Part shown: positions 37,657-52,600 of the stretch, piece by piece
Numbering within the stretch: position 1 is the first letter of the stretch
Layout: each line of letters starts with the position of its first letter
Assembly: GCA_028829895.1 (NCBI GenBank)
Contig: CM054182.1
Span: forward strand, 18,403,001 to 18,467,000
Source of the DNA: Sinotaia quadrata
Lineage: Eukaryota; Mollusca; Gastropoda; Architaenioglossa; Viviparidae
Direction: 5' to 3'
Length of the DNA stretch: 64,000 bases
Notes under the pieces: model-generated
What the model was told of the DNA's origin: nothing
Database searches by the model: none
The model's input: the letters and a program-made list of their open reading frames with translations, nothing else
Program-made: the position numbers and the translations under genes

Positions 37657-40600
37657 TTAGATTTTTGGAACTCCATGTACACGGAATCTGTAGAGACATG
37701 TGTATTCCTTATTGCCATGGTTATTCAGAACTTTCAGTTCAATATATCCAAATACACCTGGGTTTGTTACCTGAAACAGAAAACATCACTGGAGATCATA
37801 CAACATAACAAACAAAATTAAATCTGTTTATGTATATCACTTTAAACTTAGTGTAAGTGCCATTAATAATATATCATTAATTCTTAATCAAGAGGAAAGC
37901 ACATCCTAACATTAAACAATTAGAAGAAGAATTTAATGTAGATTGCAAAATGTGGTTATATCAAATTAAATGTAATGATACGTAAGAAAAAGGAACTTTA
38001 AAAAATGGGATTGATGAAGTGCAAAAAAAAAATGTTAAAGTATATATAAATAAAACATCTAAATTAATTATCTTCAGCTTTAAAGATTTCAAAATATACT
38101 TCTGCATAAGTATTGCTAAACTCTGTAATTCCTTTATCTTTTTCTTGTTTAAGCTGCTGTGTTATTTTTTTAATTGTAAGATTACATTAACACAAATTGC
38201 TTATATCAATACCTCTTATGAAATGCACAATTTCTCAATATCTTTTAAAAGCAATTCATTACCCAAATGCTGAACTTTGCTCATCACAAGAATACAATTT
38301 CATTGAAAATGGAAAATCAGGTAAATCCATTATATACATATATGGATGAAAATGAACATGGCCCATTGTCCCAGAAAAAACTCTAGAGTATCCAAATTTT
38401 TCTCAGCTTGCAAGTAAAATCTAATGGGCACAGCCATAAATGATTGGAGTTAATACCATCATTTGCATTTTTACATTTATTTGCATTATCTGACCTGTGC
38501 TGAATTTAGCAACTGCAAATAATGTAAGGGAACTTGCTGTTCAATTAGCAGTTGTTAACTAAATACAAATAGTACATTTGGCATTGTTCAGCACTCACAA
38601 TATTTCTTTATGTAGACAAAGCTTGAGACTGGTGAAAATACCATTAGCTATACACAATTGTAACCTATTACAATGATTCTATTATGGTAAATAAGACCAT
38701 GTATTTGAAATTGCAAGACAATCACTCTATAAAGATGGGATTTGTAAAATATTGCTGATATGGAAATAAGCAGGAATGACATTTTACCAGAGAACTGCTG
38801 TTCTCCTTTTCCCCATTTTTTTGTGCTTATTATTGTACTAGCTTGTAGCCAGCCATTCCTTTTTCTTTATCTTAGAACAAATTGATCAGAGATTACAGGT
38901 ATGTCTTCCTTCTGTTGGTTTTTAAGGAACAGAGTATTAGTGAAATACTTATAAACAGAAACAATATTGATGAAACACTTATAAACAGAAAAGTATTGAT
39001 GAAACACTTAAAAACAGAAAAGTATTGGTGAAATATTTATTGAAAAAAATGTATTGGTGAAATACTAATAAACTAAAAAGTACTGGTGAAACAGAAAAAG
39101 ATGGTACAACACTTCATTTCAGTGAAGTAGCAATGCTCAGCCCTAGCAGATGTGTGTCAAATGAAGTAACTTTCTCTTGCTTTGAATTCAAAGATATTTT
39201 GGTCACATATGATTTGCGATGATAGCGGTTGGTGGCTGGAAAAGTTGGTGAAAATGGGAAATAAGTGTCTGATTTTGTTAATGCAGAAGAACTATCCTTT
39301 GTTTAAAACCACTTGAAGGAGGAAATACACTAAAAAGCCAGAAGACTCATGCATAAAGTCAAAAGAGTAAACAGATATGCTAATGTTTTTCTTCTTAAAA
39401 TACTCTACTTCATATGCTTATAAAATGACAAACATAGTTTTGCAACAATATCAATGAATTAGTTCAAATTAAAAGAGAGGATCATTAAAAAGGGGGAGAA
39501 CGTATACTTAGGATAATAAGTAATAATAATATAATAATAATATTTTCTTCAAATGTGCAGTTCTAATATTAGTTCCAATTAAAAAACAAAACAAAACATA
39601 AGAAAGATGATTGTATATTGAGAACATTTTGAATAATTTGTCTTCATATGTGCAGGTTAAAATTAGTTTTAATTAAAAGAGATGATTTAAAAAGGGCAAC
39701 TGTATAATTAGGAGGATTTTTAATTTTGTAAAGGGCAGATGTCCAACTCTGAAATCATGACCAACAGTTTAAGTATGACTTTCTCACTGGCTGATTGACT
39801 ACAGACGGTTAGTTACTTTCTCCATTAATAAAAATTTACAGTAGTGGCATTTAATCTTTTTTTATATCCATTTTCAAAAGCTATAAGACATTTTTCAGCA
39901 AGGACACTTTTCAAATGACACTACCAGATATATTTACATCCTGCTCTATCCCAAACAAACTAGCTCAATAAATAAGACTGAGAAATGTGCAAGCTTTCAA
40001 AAGAAATAATGCAAAACTACTGCAGAATTTTTTAAATTTCAAATGTATAACTGAAATTATCTGCTATACATTTGCACAAACTCTCTTGGGTTTATTTTTT
40101 AAGTTTTCCATCCATGATGGGATTACATAATGCCCAAAGACCTAACTGTACTGGAACCTAACACTCTGTTACCATCAACTTAACAATACTCAGCAGAAAC
40201 TACAATGGTTTTCAAATTTACAATCAACTCTTTTTAAATGTCAAAAGGTATAAATTTCCTTTTACCTGAACTGAAAACTGTTGAATGGGTTTGCCAATTG
40301 TGGAATATGTGAAGTTTCCCAGGTTAACACCAGTCTTGTCCATTTCTGACGTTAGTCCCTGCGCACAACAGGACTTAAAAGTTGTATATAGCTGACAGTC
40401 AAAATAACATCATAAAATTTAATCATAAATAGTCATTAGCAAAAGAACTTATCAGCATACGAAACTAACAATTTTAGGTATCATAGCAATAGATCGTATA
40501 CATACATAACTGTAAATATATCACCATATGGTTGAATTTTCCAAATTTTGAATAAAAGAAGACTTAAAATTTTAATTGTTAACACAGATTAGTAATTATT

Positions 40601-43600
40601 CCACACCTGACATTTAAATTAAGAAGTATAAATAAACTTTAATTATCAGTTTTATAGTCAATTCATCAATTACAAATATGTACTTTTTTCAATTGCACAA
40701 CAAGGAGAATAAATAAATAAGTATGTAGATTTTAATCCGAGTTTCATATTAAATAAAATTTCAAATATTTTAAAATTAGGGTTAAACTTGACCATTCTGA
40801 TGTAAGGCAGTGGCTGTTTGAGTTGAAAATCTCCAACTAACATAACTGATGGATGAAGATCAAACTTCAATCAACCACCTTTCAGGCTAACCAACTGCCC
40901 CAAAAGTACAACAGTAACAGAGAAAATATTATTTAGTAATGCTGTACTCACTGGTATGTCAGCTGAAAAAAATTAACGAAATGGACAGTGATACTAAATC
41001 AATCAATTCATTTATTTTTATTTGAAAAAGGTAGAAAATCACTGTTACCAATTATTTAACTATAGTGATTTGGCCAATATCAAAAAAGCAACTAGTCCTT
41101 ACTCCTTCATAGTATGGCTACTGAGTATGGCCCTGTTTTTGTATAGTTTCTAATATTTTATTAACATTAGTTTCCTCAAAGTTTGTCCTTGTTAAAATAA
41201 TAATAATTGAAAGTTCTGTAATTAATAATACAATTTACTTTTAACTTTCTTCTGTTTTATCTTTATCAAATACTTTTTGGATACTAACACAAGATGAGGA
41301 TCAAAGCTTACCAAAACAGTAAAGTCCTTGGGGGCGCTGTCAATGTTGCCAGTCATAGACAGTGATTTGGGGATGTGTTCCAGGGAGAAACTTGTGGGTC
41401 TAATTGGTATTGCCAACTGGATAACAAGGTGTCCACTCTGACCTTTGAATGGCCAGCACTGGCCTGGGTGTACATCAGGCTGTAAAAAGACATTTTAAAA
41501 TTTTTTCTGGTAAAATATTTTTTCTCAAATACTTAACATATATTTGCATATATTGAGGATTAATAAATTTATGAATACACACAAACAAGCCATGACCAAA
41601 GGAGGCCAGCTAACTTCCTGGGGTGATGAATGATAGAGATAATGAATTGCATGCCCGCAGTACTAATAGCAATATACCTCTAGCAAAGGCAGAGGGAAGA
41701 CTGGAAGAGCCTATGTGCAAAATACATAGGTAAATATTCAGGAAAAAAATATTTTACTTTTTCTGTCCTCACTCAAATGTGTATAAATGAAGAAAATTAC
41801 AAATAAGAGGCAAAAATTTTGCACTGCAATAATAAGTTTTTATTGTCTATAAGATGAATGGATGGATGAATGGATGGATGGATGGAGATAGGCAGAAAGA
41901 AAAATAAACAGATAAGTAAACTGATATAAAGATAATATACAGATAGACAAATAGATAGACACATAGATAGATACAGATATCACATTTGTAAAAAAAGCAA
42001 GAAAAACTGCATGTAATATTCCAAAATATTGTCTGAAATCTTTGTCTTTGTCTTTGTGCCCTGCTTCTACCCATTCTGTTTACCCACAATCATAGTGTTT
42101 ATCCAAGTAGAGGCGCCACTGTCTAACTCATCTGGAACAACAAATGACAACTTCAAAAAGTTCAAATTGACTCAAATTTAAATAATTCAAAACTATTCTC
42201 AAATCCCAAGCTGGGAGAAAACTAAAATAACCATGGATCTTTCTATATCCACATTACCCACAAATAAAATAAATTTATATCTAGTCTAGAGGGGAATTTA
42301 AAGGATATGGTGTAATTTTGGAAATCCTAATGACTTTTTAACATATTTATTTCTATAAGTGAAACATTACACATACAAATATATTTATTATAGCTGTGAA
42401 TATAATAAATTATGGCAATAATTATTAAAAAAAGCAAAAAAATAGGTTTGGATTTATTACCACTATATATCACACTAGATGAGGCTAATTCATTTGTACT
42501 CTTCATAGAATGCTCACTTATTCTAATGCCTTAGACTCCTTACAAGCAAAGTCATATAAATTAATACACAGATAAATCAATCATTTCAGTCTTTTGACAC
42601 ATCCTGGAAAAGTTCAAGTAGATGATAAAGAATGATGAAGAAAGTTTACTTTGGGTGTCAATGCTGAGGGGGAAAAAACTTGAAGATTTTCAAAGGTTTT
42701 GGTGATGCATATAACTGTCATCATATAAGTCACAAGGCAATCATTCAAACGATGACAGAGAATGGATAAACGATCTTGAAATGAAGAAAGTTAAAACTAT
42801 TGCAAGATAATAGACAAATGTCCAATGAAATAAAATGTTAATTTACCTGAATGACAGTTCGTGGTGAATTTGAGGTGTACCACAAAGGTACACCAAACAC
42901 ACTGACCAATGCTGTCTTTTTGTAGTAGGTCTCAGAGCACCGTATACTGATCACACTGCCACCTACAGAAATGGTAGACAAAACAAACCAGATAAAAGTC
43001 AATTTCTTTGCAAAATCAGTGTTAAATGATTGCACAAGATTGAAAAGAGTAGAGAGAGAGAGAGTGTGTGTGTGTGTGTGTGTGTGTAAATATTAAAAAA
43101 CTTATAGAGAGATATTTTTTTTAAAATATTTTGTTCAAGAGAGATGTGTTATTAAGTAATGTTATTACTTCAATGTAAATTTGTGTCCAAGATTATTGTA
43201 ACACTAATTCTGATGGTAATGTGGTACAGATTTTTTCTATCAAAATTTTCAGTTATTTCATTGAAGTAAATACCTGAATACCTGAATAGCATTAATTCTG
43301 ACTAGGATGCTACAGATTTTGCTTCTATCCCACTTTTCAGTTATTTCACGTAAAATACTGAATAACATTAATTCTGACTAGAATATTACAGATTTTGCTT
43401 CTATCCCACTTTTCAGTTATTTCACGTAAAATACCTGAATAACATTAATTCTGGGGCAAGGATGCTACAGATTTTGTTTCTATCTAAATCTTCAGTTATT
43501 TTATCAGGGTTCCTGCCAAGTTTAAAATGATTTTCCAGACCTTTTCCAGACCATTTTTTTTAAAATTCCAGACCTATGCTGTGAAAGGGTGATTAGCAAT

Positions 43601-46600
43601 GCACTAAATACTGATTAAAAAATTATAACTAAGATTCTGATGATACATTTATAAATTTAAAAAAAGACATTTAAAAATAATTATAAAAAAAAAATAAATA
43701 CCTGCGAAATCTGAACATGAACTTTCTTTAGACAGATAGCACCCGAATTAAAAATAAAAATATTAAAAGTCATAAATTAAAATTACATTTGATGTGTTTA
43801 AAAATATGCAAATTTACAATGAAACTAAGATCATACAAAAGTACACCATGTATAAATTCAAAAGTCAATGAAACTAAGATCATACAAAAGTACACCATGT
43901 ATAAATTCAAAAGTCAATGAAAATGAATCAGTTGACAAGCACAGAAAGTTGTAAATTCTAGTAGGGTTTGAAAGCTGAACTTAAAAATATTGAATGTTTA
44001 AAAATCTAACTTCGAAATCATGCTCAGTGCACCCAATTCTTTATTTGTTGAATGGGGCCAATAACAATGCAGCGATTTTTAAAAGTGTGATTCGTATATT
44101 TTTGGGGCAAAATGTGGAATGATTAACTTTGTCCAGTGCGCACAATTTTAATGCTACAAGTTTGCCTTTACTGTTGGAAGATGGGCAACTGATTTTTTTT
44201 TTAAAGAAAACATTGAAGAGAGTGACAATATAATGTACAATAGTACATGAGCAACATTTGAAATGGTGGTCATGGGAAATGAGTGATTTTTGCACTAATG
44301 AAACTAATTATCTTCAGAAGTAATGAAAGTATACTTATCAAATAATTCCGGTTTAAAGATGTGTATGCCTACAATATATATATAAATTTAGTTACAATCA
44401 GACCAACAGTTCCGAGTTATGACATACAACTTACAAATTTTCACATTCTGATTTTGAGGGTGGGGGTTGGCTAATTTGACATTTGTCTTTCGTTTCTGTT
44501 TTTAGAATACATTCAGTTTGATGTGTGCCAATTTTGGTTGCTTTCCTGTGTGTAGATATTTAAATAGGAATTAAATATATAGTAGGAAATTTCATGAAAA
44601 TAGTGTATTTCCTTCACTGTTAAGTATATGTTTGTTGTTGATGTAACTTTGTTGCTTTCCAAGCTATCCTAAAAATATTCTGGACAGATGTGTATGGCAC
44701 TGGTTTACATAAATTTCTCAACTTACAGGATTAAATTCTGGCAATTGGTGGAGTTATTAATTTTTTTTAATTAGTGTTTATTTTTCATAAATATACAAAT
44801 ATTTCCTAAATTTTTACAAACTAATTTCAAATCTTGCTCAGCACACATTATTATAGTTTATTCTTTCATAGCCCCATGTGTAATGTTGCCGAGATTAAAA
44901 AAAATTAACTTTGTATTTTGGGGCATTTGTGGAAAAAATGTGAAAATGGGTGATCTTGATAAGCTCATGCAATGTACAAGTTTGCAATTGATGTCCAGCA
45001 AATGGAAATTGGTGCCTCTTTTGAATATTGTCAAGAGAATATTAGTACAATGTACAAAAGTACGCAAGATGGCGGTAACAGAAATTGTGCCATTTTTAGT
45101 GCTAGTGAAGCTAATTATTTCTGTAAGTTGTGAATGGAAAAATTGTGAAATAATTAATGCATGCATAGAAAATATCCAGACAAACAGTTCCCAAGTTATG
45201 ATGATGTACAAGCGCATAAACTGTGCCACCCTGATTTTGGGGGTAGGGGTGGGAGATGCGAATATCTCCAGAAGTACAATGAAGACATTTTAATTTTGTT
45301 AATTGTTGCTGATTCAGGATAGATTCCTTCTGTTTCCTGCAAAGTTTGGTGTATTTCTGACAAGCAGTTTTGAAAAAAGGTTATCTATGTGAAAATTGGA
45401 GGGTTGGTTTTAGGAGTTATGAAGTTGGCTTGATTTTAAAAAAAAAAATCAAAATTGATGGTGCTTTTCTTAAAAATATGAAATAATGAGAATATCGAAA
45501 TGAAACAAAAATTAATTGAAAGATAATGAAAAAGGACGACCAAAACTGCTATTTTCGAAGAAAACGACTTATAAATATTGAGGTTAATCAAATAAAGATA
45601 TACGGATCACATTATTTCATAACCAAATCAATACAAGTCTGAAGTTGTTGAGGTATATGTATCATATTTTGACCATAGGTGCAACTGTTTCAGATCGATT
45701 TCTCTAACAGTTTTTCAGTGAAATTATCCCATGTAATCCAACCTCTGCAGTCAGTTAAATAGAAATTGTAAAGTCATAACGGCTGCACTCTCCTGCATTT
45801 TCTCAGTAATGCATATATTATCTTTAAAGGGCAATTACGCTGAATATAAAAAGGTGTTCCGGTTTCCAATTTTTACTTTGTGGATGACCAAAAGTATTAA
45901 AACGCTTTCTGATTTTCAGTTTGTGGATGACCCAAAAATTAAAATGGTAAAAAACTCCAATTTAAGACTTTTTCCAGACTATTTTGATATTTTTTACTGA
46001 TTTTTAAGACTTTTTCCAGGTCTGGAAAGGCTCAAAACAAAATTCCAGACTTTTCCAAATTCCAGACATGCATGGGAACCCTGTTTTATTGAAGTAAATA
46101 CCTGAATAATATTAATTCTGAGAAGGCTGCTAAAGATTTTGCTTCTATTCTAACTTTTCAGTTATTTCAATGAGATAAATACCTGAATAACATTAATTCT
46201 GGCTAGTATGCTACAAAATATGTTTCTATCTAAATCTTCAGTATTTTATTAAAGTAAATATCTGAATAACACTCAATCTGACTAGGCTGCTATAAATTTT
46301 GTTTCTATCTAACTTTTCAGTTATTTCTTGGGAGAAAACACCTGAATAACATTAATTTCTGACTAGGATGATTCAAATTTTGTTTCTATCTAACTTTGTT
46401 ATTGTTATTTCATGGAATACTTGAATAACATTAATTCTGGCTAGTATGCTACAAAATATGTTTCTATCAAAATCTATCTCTATTTTCACTTCAGCAGAAA
46501 TTTATTATACATTCAGTTATGGGAAAAAATTAACATATCTAAAAAAAATGAAAAAAATGTATAATTTGATCACATTTTGAACATAGTTTGTTATTTTGCA

Positions 46601-49600
46601 AACAATCTGATTTGTACAATCAATAAATACCTGCAGATTCTAGAGCATAGTCAGGAATTCCAATGCGGTCAGCACTGTACTTCAACAAGGCATCTTCTAC
46701 AATTAGTTTCACAGCCTTTAACAAAAATTCAATTCATTATAATACACAAGCACACATTAACATATATACATGTATTATACAAGCTACAGATTCTTACTTG
46801 ACTAGCACACTCATTAGGAAGGAGGGCCATTCAGTTGTAAATATCTGATAATTCCTAAACGAGTAGAAAATGTCCATCCCGCCAACCTATCACAATAAGT
46901 AGTGAGACAAACAAATAATGATCTCTACCTCGTTCAGTCTGGTCACACATAATACTATATTTATTAGTGAATGATACTGTAGCTATCTGAAAGATAATTT
47001 TTGTAGCTTATGGATTACCTTGAAGAACAATTATTTAGTAAAGATTTCTAAAAGACAACTGATGCATACAACCTTAAAGGGCATTTTTCTAACAGCACAA
47101 ACTTCAAGTTAAACATTATCTGAAGAAGAAATTTTTTGAAAACTCCTACCTGTAAAAACAATTTGTATGTAAAAGCTTAAAAATTACCTAAGGACAATTG
47201 TTGAAATGTTTGTTTTTTAACTTCCCTCATTGTTATTTGTGTTGTTTGAGAGTTTTTCCAAAACTACTATATTAGAAAGTAGTCAATGACAAAGTCTTTC
47301 TTATGCTACAGCTATCATTTGGTATTTAAATATAATTGAGGGCAAATATTCAAGAAAAATACTGCACATTACCTATGTTCTTTATTTTACTTAATTCATT
47401 TATTTTCTTTGGGAAAAAATCGAGTTAGGTGACCAGGACCTCTAGACATAAAACTCTAATACAGAAGGATGTGCAATCGAAAGTTCATGAACCATCATCC
47501 TAATCAATGAGGTTTTTTCCCAATCGATACAGCCTCTCCTCAGCTCATGACTGATGAGATCAGTATTCAACTGTAACTGTCAGGTTCAAAGCCCAACCAT
47601 AGCTGTTGAGTTCAGAGCCCAACCATAGCGGTTGAGTTCAGTACCCAACTGTAACTGCCAGGTTCGGAGCTCAATTGTAGCTGTTGAATTCTGTAACCAA
47701 CTGTAACTGTCAGGGTCAGAGCCCAATTGTAGCTGCTGAGTTCAGAGCTTAACTGTAACTGCTGAGTTTAAAGACCAACTGTTGAGTTCAAGGCCCAATG
47801 GTAACTTTAAGTTCAGTGCCCAATTGTAACTGCTGAGTTGTGTGCCCAATTTGAATTGTTGAGTTCAATGTCCTAATGTAACTATTGAATTCTGTGCCCA
47901 ATTGTAACTGTTGAGTTCAAAGCCCAATTGTAACTTAACTGCTGAGTTCAAAGCCAACTGTAACTGTTGAACTCAATGCCCAATTGTAACTGTTGAATTC
48001 TGTGCCCAATTGTAAATGTTGACTTTAATGCTCAATTGTAACTGTTAAGTCAGTGCCCAATTTGAATTGTTGAGTTCAATGCCCTATTGTAACTGTTGAA
48101 TTCTGTGCCCAATCGTAACTTGTGAGTTCAAAGCCCAATTGTAACTGTTGAGTTCAAAGCCCAATTATAACTACTGAGTTCAAAGCCCAATTATAACTAC
48201 TGAGTTCAAAACCGAATTGTAACTGCTGAGTTCAAAGCCCAATTGTAAAGTGTTCAGTGACTTAAAAATTTGAAATGCTGATAAAAGGTCTTAGTTGTTA
48301 TTTGTTTCTGAAAAAAATGTCTACTACTGTGTCAAAATATAAATCTAAGTCCAATTGTAAAGTGTTAAAAGATTAAAAAATTTGAAACAATAATAAAATA
48401 TCTAAATTGCTATATTTTAATGAAAAGAAATTCTTCTACTCTGTCAAAATGCAAATCTATGTTGGAACTGGAAGCCATTTATGAAGAAATATGAGCTTTT
48501 TTCAGCAAGAATCTTCCCCAACATTTCCCCCAAAATTCTTACATTAACTTTTGCTTAAACAATCTAAAAGTAATTTTTAACTATAATTACATTTTAAAAA
48601 AATAACATTTTTTTCTCAATTAAGAATTGCCTTTTTGTTTAATTAAGGGGGGTAATTTTGTTGGAGTCTGACAAATATTAATTTTTTTTTTAAAATCAGA
48701 GCTCTCATGAGAGAGATGATGTTTTACTGATTAGTAAAGAACATGAATTTGAAGAGAATGCATAGTTTCTAAAGCCACATGCTTATTAACAGATCAGACT
48801 GTGTGCTTTCAGTTGATCAGGTAAGAAGAAATCACTTTTCTTGTGACCATATTGCTTGGTAGTGTTCCAAATATGTAGTTTTGATATTTTGGCTTAAGAA
48901 ACACACTTTTATTGACTTTACAGCTTATAAAATACATTTATTAACATAGATAAAAAATTAATTCATATAAAATTAAATAAAACATGCAATATACATACGA
49001 TGTCAATGAAAATTAAATAATTAAAAAATAATTCCCAAACTTTTCATGTTTGTTTCTGGCTTGAAATGATATAAAATTATATCTAAGCAAACTTACATCT
49101 TCATTAAGAGCACCACAACCTGCAGGGAAGACAACAGTGGAGCCAAGATTTAAGCGATGGATAGCCATACTTTTGGTAAGTCGATTAGTAATGTCTGTAG
49201 ATAGAATTCTTAGCTGTTTTTCCAAGTCCCCTCGATCCACAAAGTGTTGGTGTAACCAGGTTGCAAAGGGACCATGACTTGCCTCTTCTTTGGCAAGCAT
49301 CTGAAATAAAAATTGTTCAATAGAAAACAGTTATCTAAATTATACAATATTCAATAATAAAGGCTTCCACCCACAATTGTACATTTGTGTTATACATCTT
49401 TCATTAACAAATATTATTGTGGGTGAGCAAATGTGCTGTGAAATGATCATCACAAAATGAATTATGAATATGAGCATATCATGTCTAATGTTTTCTGAAA
49501 AACTAATTTTCTAGCCAACAGTTTTAGTAAACATACTGCCCAGCAGTTCACAGCACTTCACAAACTGCTAAGAAAGATAGCCTAAATATAAAAGAATAAA

Positions 49601-52600
49601 ATTGAGGAAACAAGGTTGTGTGTTATTTTACCAAAAATATGCACTGTTTAAATCTAAGCTACTTATTTTAAATATGCACTATAAGCTAGGTATCTCAAAT
49701 AAGTACTATTCAATATAAGCTAGCTATCTCAAATAAGTACTATTCAATATAAGCTAGCTATCTCAAATAAGTACTATTCAATATAAGCTAGCTATCTCAA
49801 ATAAGCAGTGTTCAATGTAAGCTAGTTATCTCAAATAAGCAGTGTTCAATGTAAGCTACTTATTTTAAATATGTGCTGATCAATATAAGGAAATTACTTT
49901 AAATATGTGATGATCAATAAAAGCTAATTTCTTTAAATATATACTGTTCAATATAAGCTACTTATTTTAAATATGTGCTGATCAATATAAGCAAATTACT
50001 TTAAATATATACTGTCCAATATAAGCTAATTACTTTAAATATATACTGTCCAATATAAGCTAATTACTTTAAATATATACTGTTCAATATAAGCTAATTA
50101 CTTTAAATATATACTGTTCATTATAAGCTAATTACTTTAAATATATACTGTTCAATATAAGCTAATTACTTTAAATATATACTGTTCAATATAAGCTAAT
50201 TACTTTAAATATATACTATTCAATATAAGCTAATTACTTTAATATGCACTGCTAAATATAGCTACTTGTCTCAAATAGGGACTGTTCAAATTAAGCTATA
50301 TATGTGAAATACATATTGCTAGAAATAAGGCAAGGTTTCAAAATACAAATAAGACAATCACCTCAAATAAAATCTACTTGAAAAATTCTTGAAAAATTAA
50401 AAAATAAAAGTATATACTTAATAAACTGTAAGCCTACTTTAAGAAATACTACTAGAAATAAACATACATATGATAACATACAAATATTAAGAAAAGGTAC
50501 AGATATGTGAAAAACATTACATAAAATATTACAAATGAATCATTTTTGATACAGAAATATGTGAATTTGTCAAGAATCTTTCTTTTAAAATCTTTTTACT
50601 CATAATCTTAAATAAGTTGAAGAACAGAAATAGTCTTAAATAAGCTGAAGAACAGAAAATCTAGCAAATGCCAATGACTGTCCAGAAGAAATCAAATACA
50701 ATGTATACTAATAGTAGTAAAATAAGAATAGCACATTAATCTTGCAAATAATTTTGTATTTTAACCAATCCTCTACAAAGAATGATATAAACTGCATCAC
50801 ATTCATATGATGTGAAAAATGTAATTTCCTATGTTCCTTTCTATTGTGGCTACAGTCAAAAGTACATAAAATAAACAAGATACCTCAAGAATAGCTTTAT
50901 TCACTTGCAACTGGATTGAAGCATCAGTGGAGCAATTTTTAGACAGACTGGAGAGGCTAGTTACAGCCAACTGCAAACGGGTAACTTTTGACTGTAAATC
51001 ATGAAGTGACTCCTGTAAATAGATGAGTCCAACATTTTCTCTCTCGTGATCTGCTTTCAAAGTCCTGGGTAAAAATATTATGAACCACTCTTCAGTTCAG
51101 TGGAATAATTTTCCAATACAGTTGATTTTAGATTATTTAGGGAAATGTTACCTAGTTTGTGGATTAATGCATAAAATCTTGTAACAGTGTGCTATGCTCT
51201 AAAAACAATGCCTGTTTTTAAACACTTAATGTTTGAATATTTAAGTACACATATTAAAGTTATCATACTTTAAATGTTTGTTTAATAATAAGAATACTGA
51301 TATATTAATTATATAGTTGATTAAACAGTCCATCTATGAAATCAGTTTGTCAGAAAAGGATGTTCAATATCAAATTAATCATTCACAACCAAGAAAAAAA
51401 CCTAAATTAATGGCTATTTAAAACTATGTGTGATTACCTGCAAATAAAATTAATTTATGACTTTCAAAGTTAAGAAGGCACGCAATCAGCAAATTTCACA
51501 ATATCATATAGCAGTTCTGACTTAAAGTTGAGTGACAAGATTTTGTTTATGATGCCTGCAATATGTCCTTTTAGGTTATTGGGGCTGAATGTAAACCCTA
51601 AACTCTATTGCCTTGCATTAATTATTCATGTTTTGGATTATTGGTTTACTGATTAGAATAATCAATAAACAGTTTTTAAAAAGTAACAAAAAATTAATGA
51701 TATTGATAATATTTCTAAAGACTACTGGTGATTCTTGAGGTGTTTGATAATAGCAGTAATGAAACTATAATTTTAAGTGTGCCCCATACAGTTCAGCTAT
51801 TGGTATATAACTAAAATAAGAAACAAATGTTATCATCAAATGGTTATCAAATTTTACTGGCACATCCCAAAATCTCTTGACAAGATAGTTCATCAGTCTC
51901 AGAGTACATTTTTATCCATAGGATAACACATTGAAAAGGGGAATACGCTTTGAACCAAAGAAAAAAATAATATTCCTCTTATGTTAAATAATCAAGAGAT
52001 GTTACCATAGTGTTAATTAATAAACTGCCATTTAATAATAATAATGAGTTTAGGAACACTGAAAATGAACTTTATGTATCTCTTACTCAACAATCATCTG
52101 AGTCTGGTGCTTCTTACTGATACACTACAGGAACCAGAAAACTTTTAAAAAATGGATACGTCTCTGTATATTGGTGCAATTCAATCTGCTGTTATTCCAC
52201 AATCTGCGTTCACTAGACACGGACAGAATTTCATAGTTGCAGTAAAAGACAGCCATTTATTACCTCTACATCATCTTTTCTCAACCAGTCTTTCCACTGA
52301 TATGCTTAAACAAATATTTGTACCTTATAAATCTTTCCCCTATTGAATGGTACAATCTCTTAAGGAGGCACACCTAGCTTAAAAAGCATGAAAAATTGAA
52401 AAAATTCAATAAAAAAAATTTTATTGGTCTTTTCTGATATAAAAATGGCTGAATTTTATGAAATTGCTTTTATTTTTTGACAAATCACAATAGTTTTGAA
52501 GATATTTTCAATCAAAGATATAGTGTAGATATGGAATTATAATTAATTTTTTTAAAAATTGTTATTTAAATAAAATATGTGCTCCATCAGCTGAATGATT

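Larger units (their letters stand above)
43190..46470. repeat. About 85-bp tandem array interrupted by a 2.6-kb insertion
   Basis: Units contain CCTGAATAACATTAATTCTG, ACTAGGATGCTACAGATTTT and GCTTCTATC...TTTTCAGTTATTTCA. About four copies lie at 43190-43504 and about five at 46084-46470. The two halves were one array, split by the inverted-repeat element at 43505-46083. Confidence 0.85.

Noticed and set aside
41847..42089. 80-codon minus-strand frame with repeated YLCVYLFVYL-like peptide
   Set aside because: It is the translation of a GATA/GGAT microsatellite.
44858..45293. Overlapping 123- and 136-codon frames on opposite strands
   Set aside because: They lie inside the 2.58-kb element in a segment duplicated within it. 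No transposase motif was seen in either.
52152..52346. 64-codon plus-strand frame next to the TTAA MITE
   Set aside because: No family recognised. It lies in a locally duplicated segment within a SUN intron, and the flanking sequence gives no splice support.
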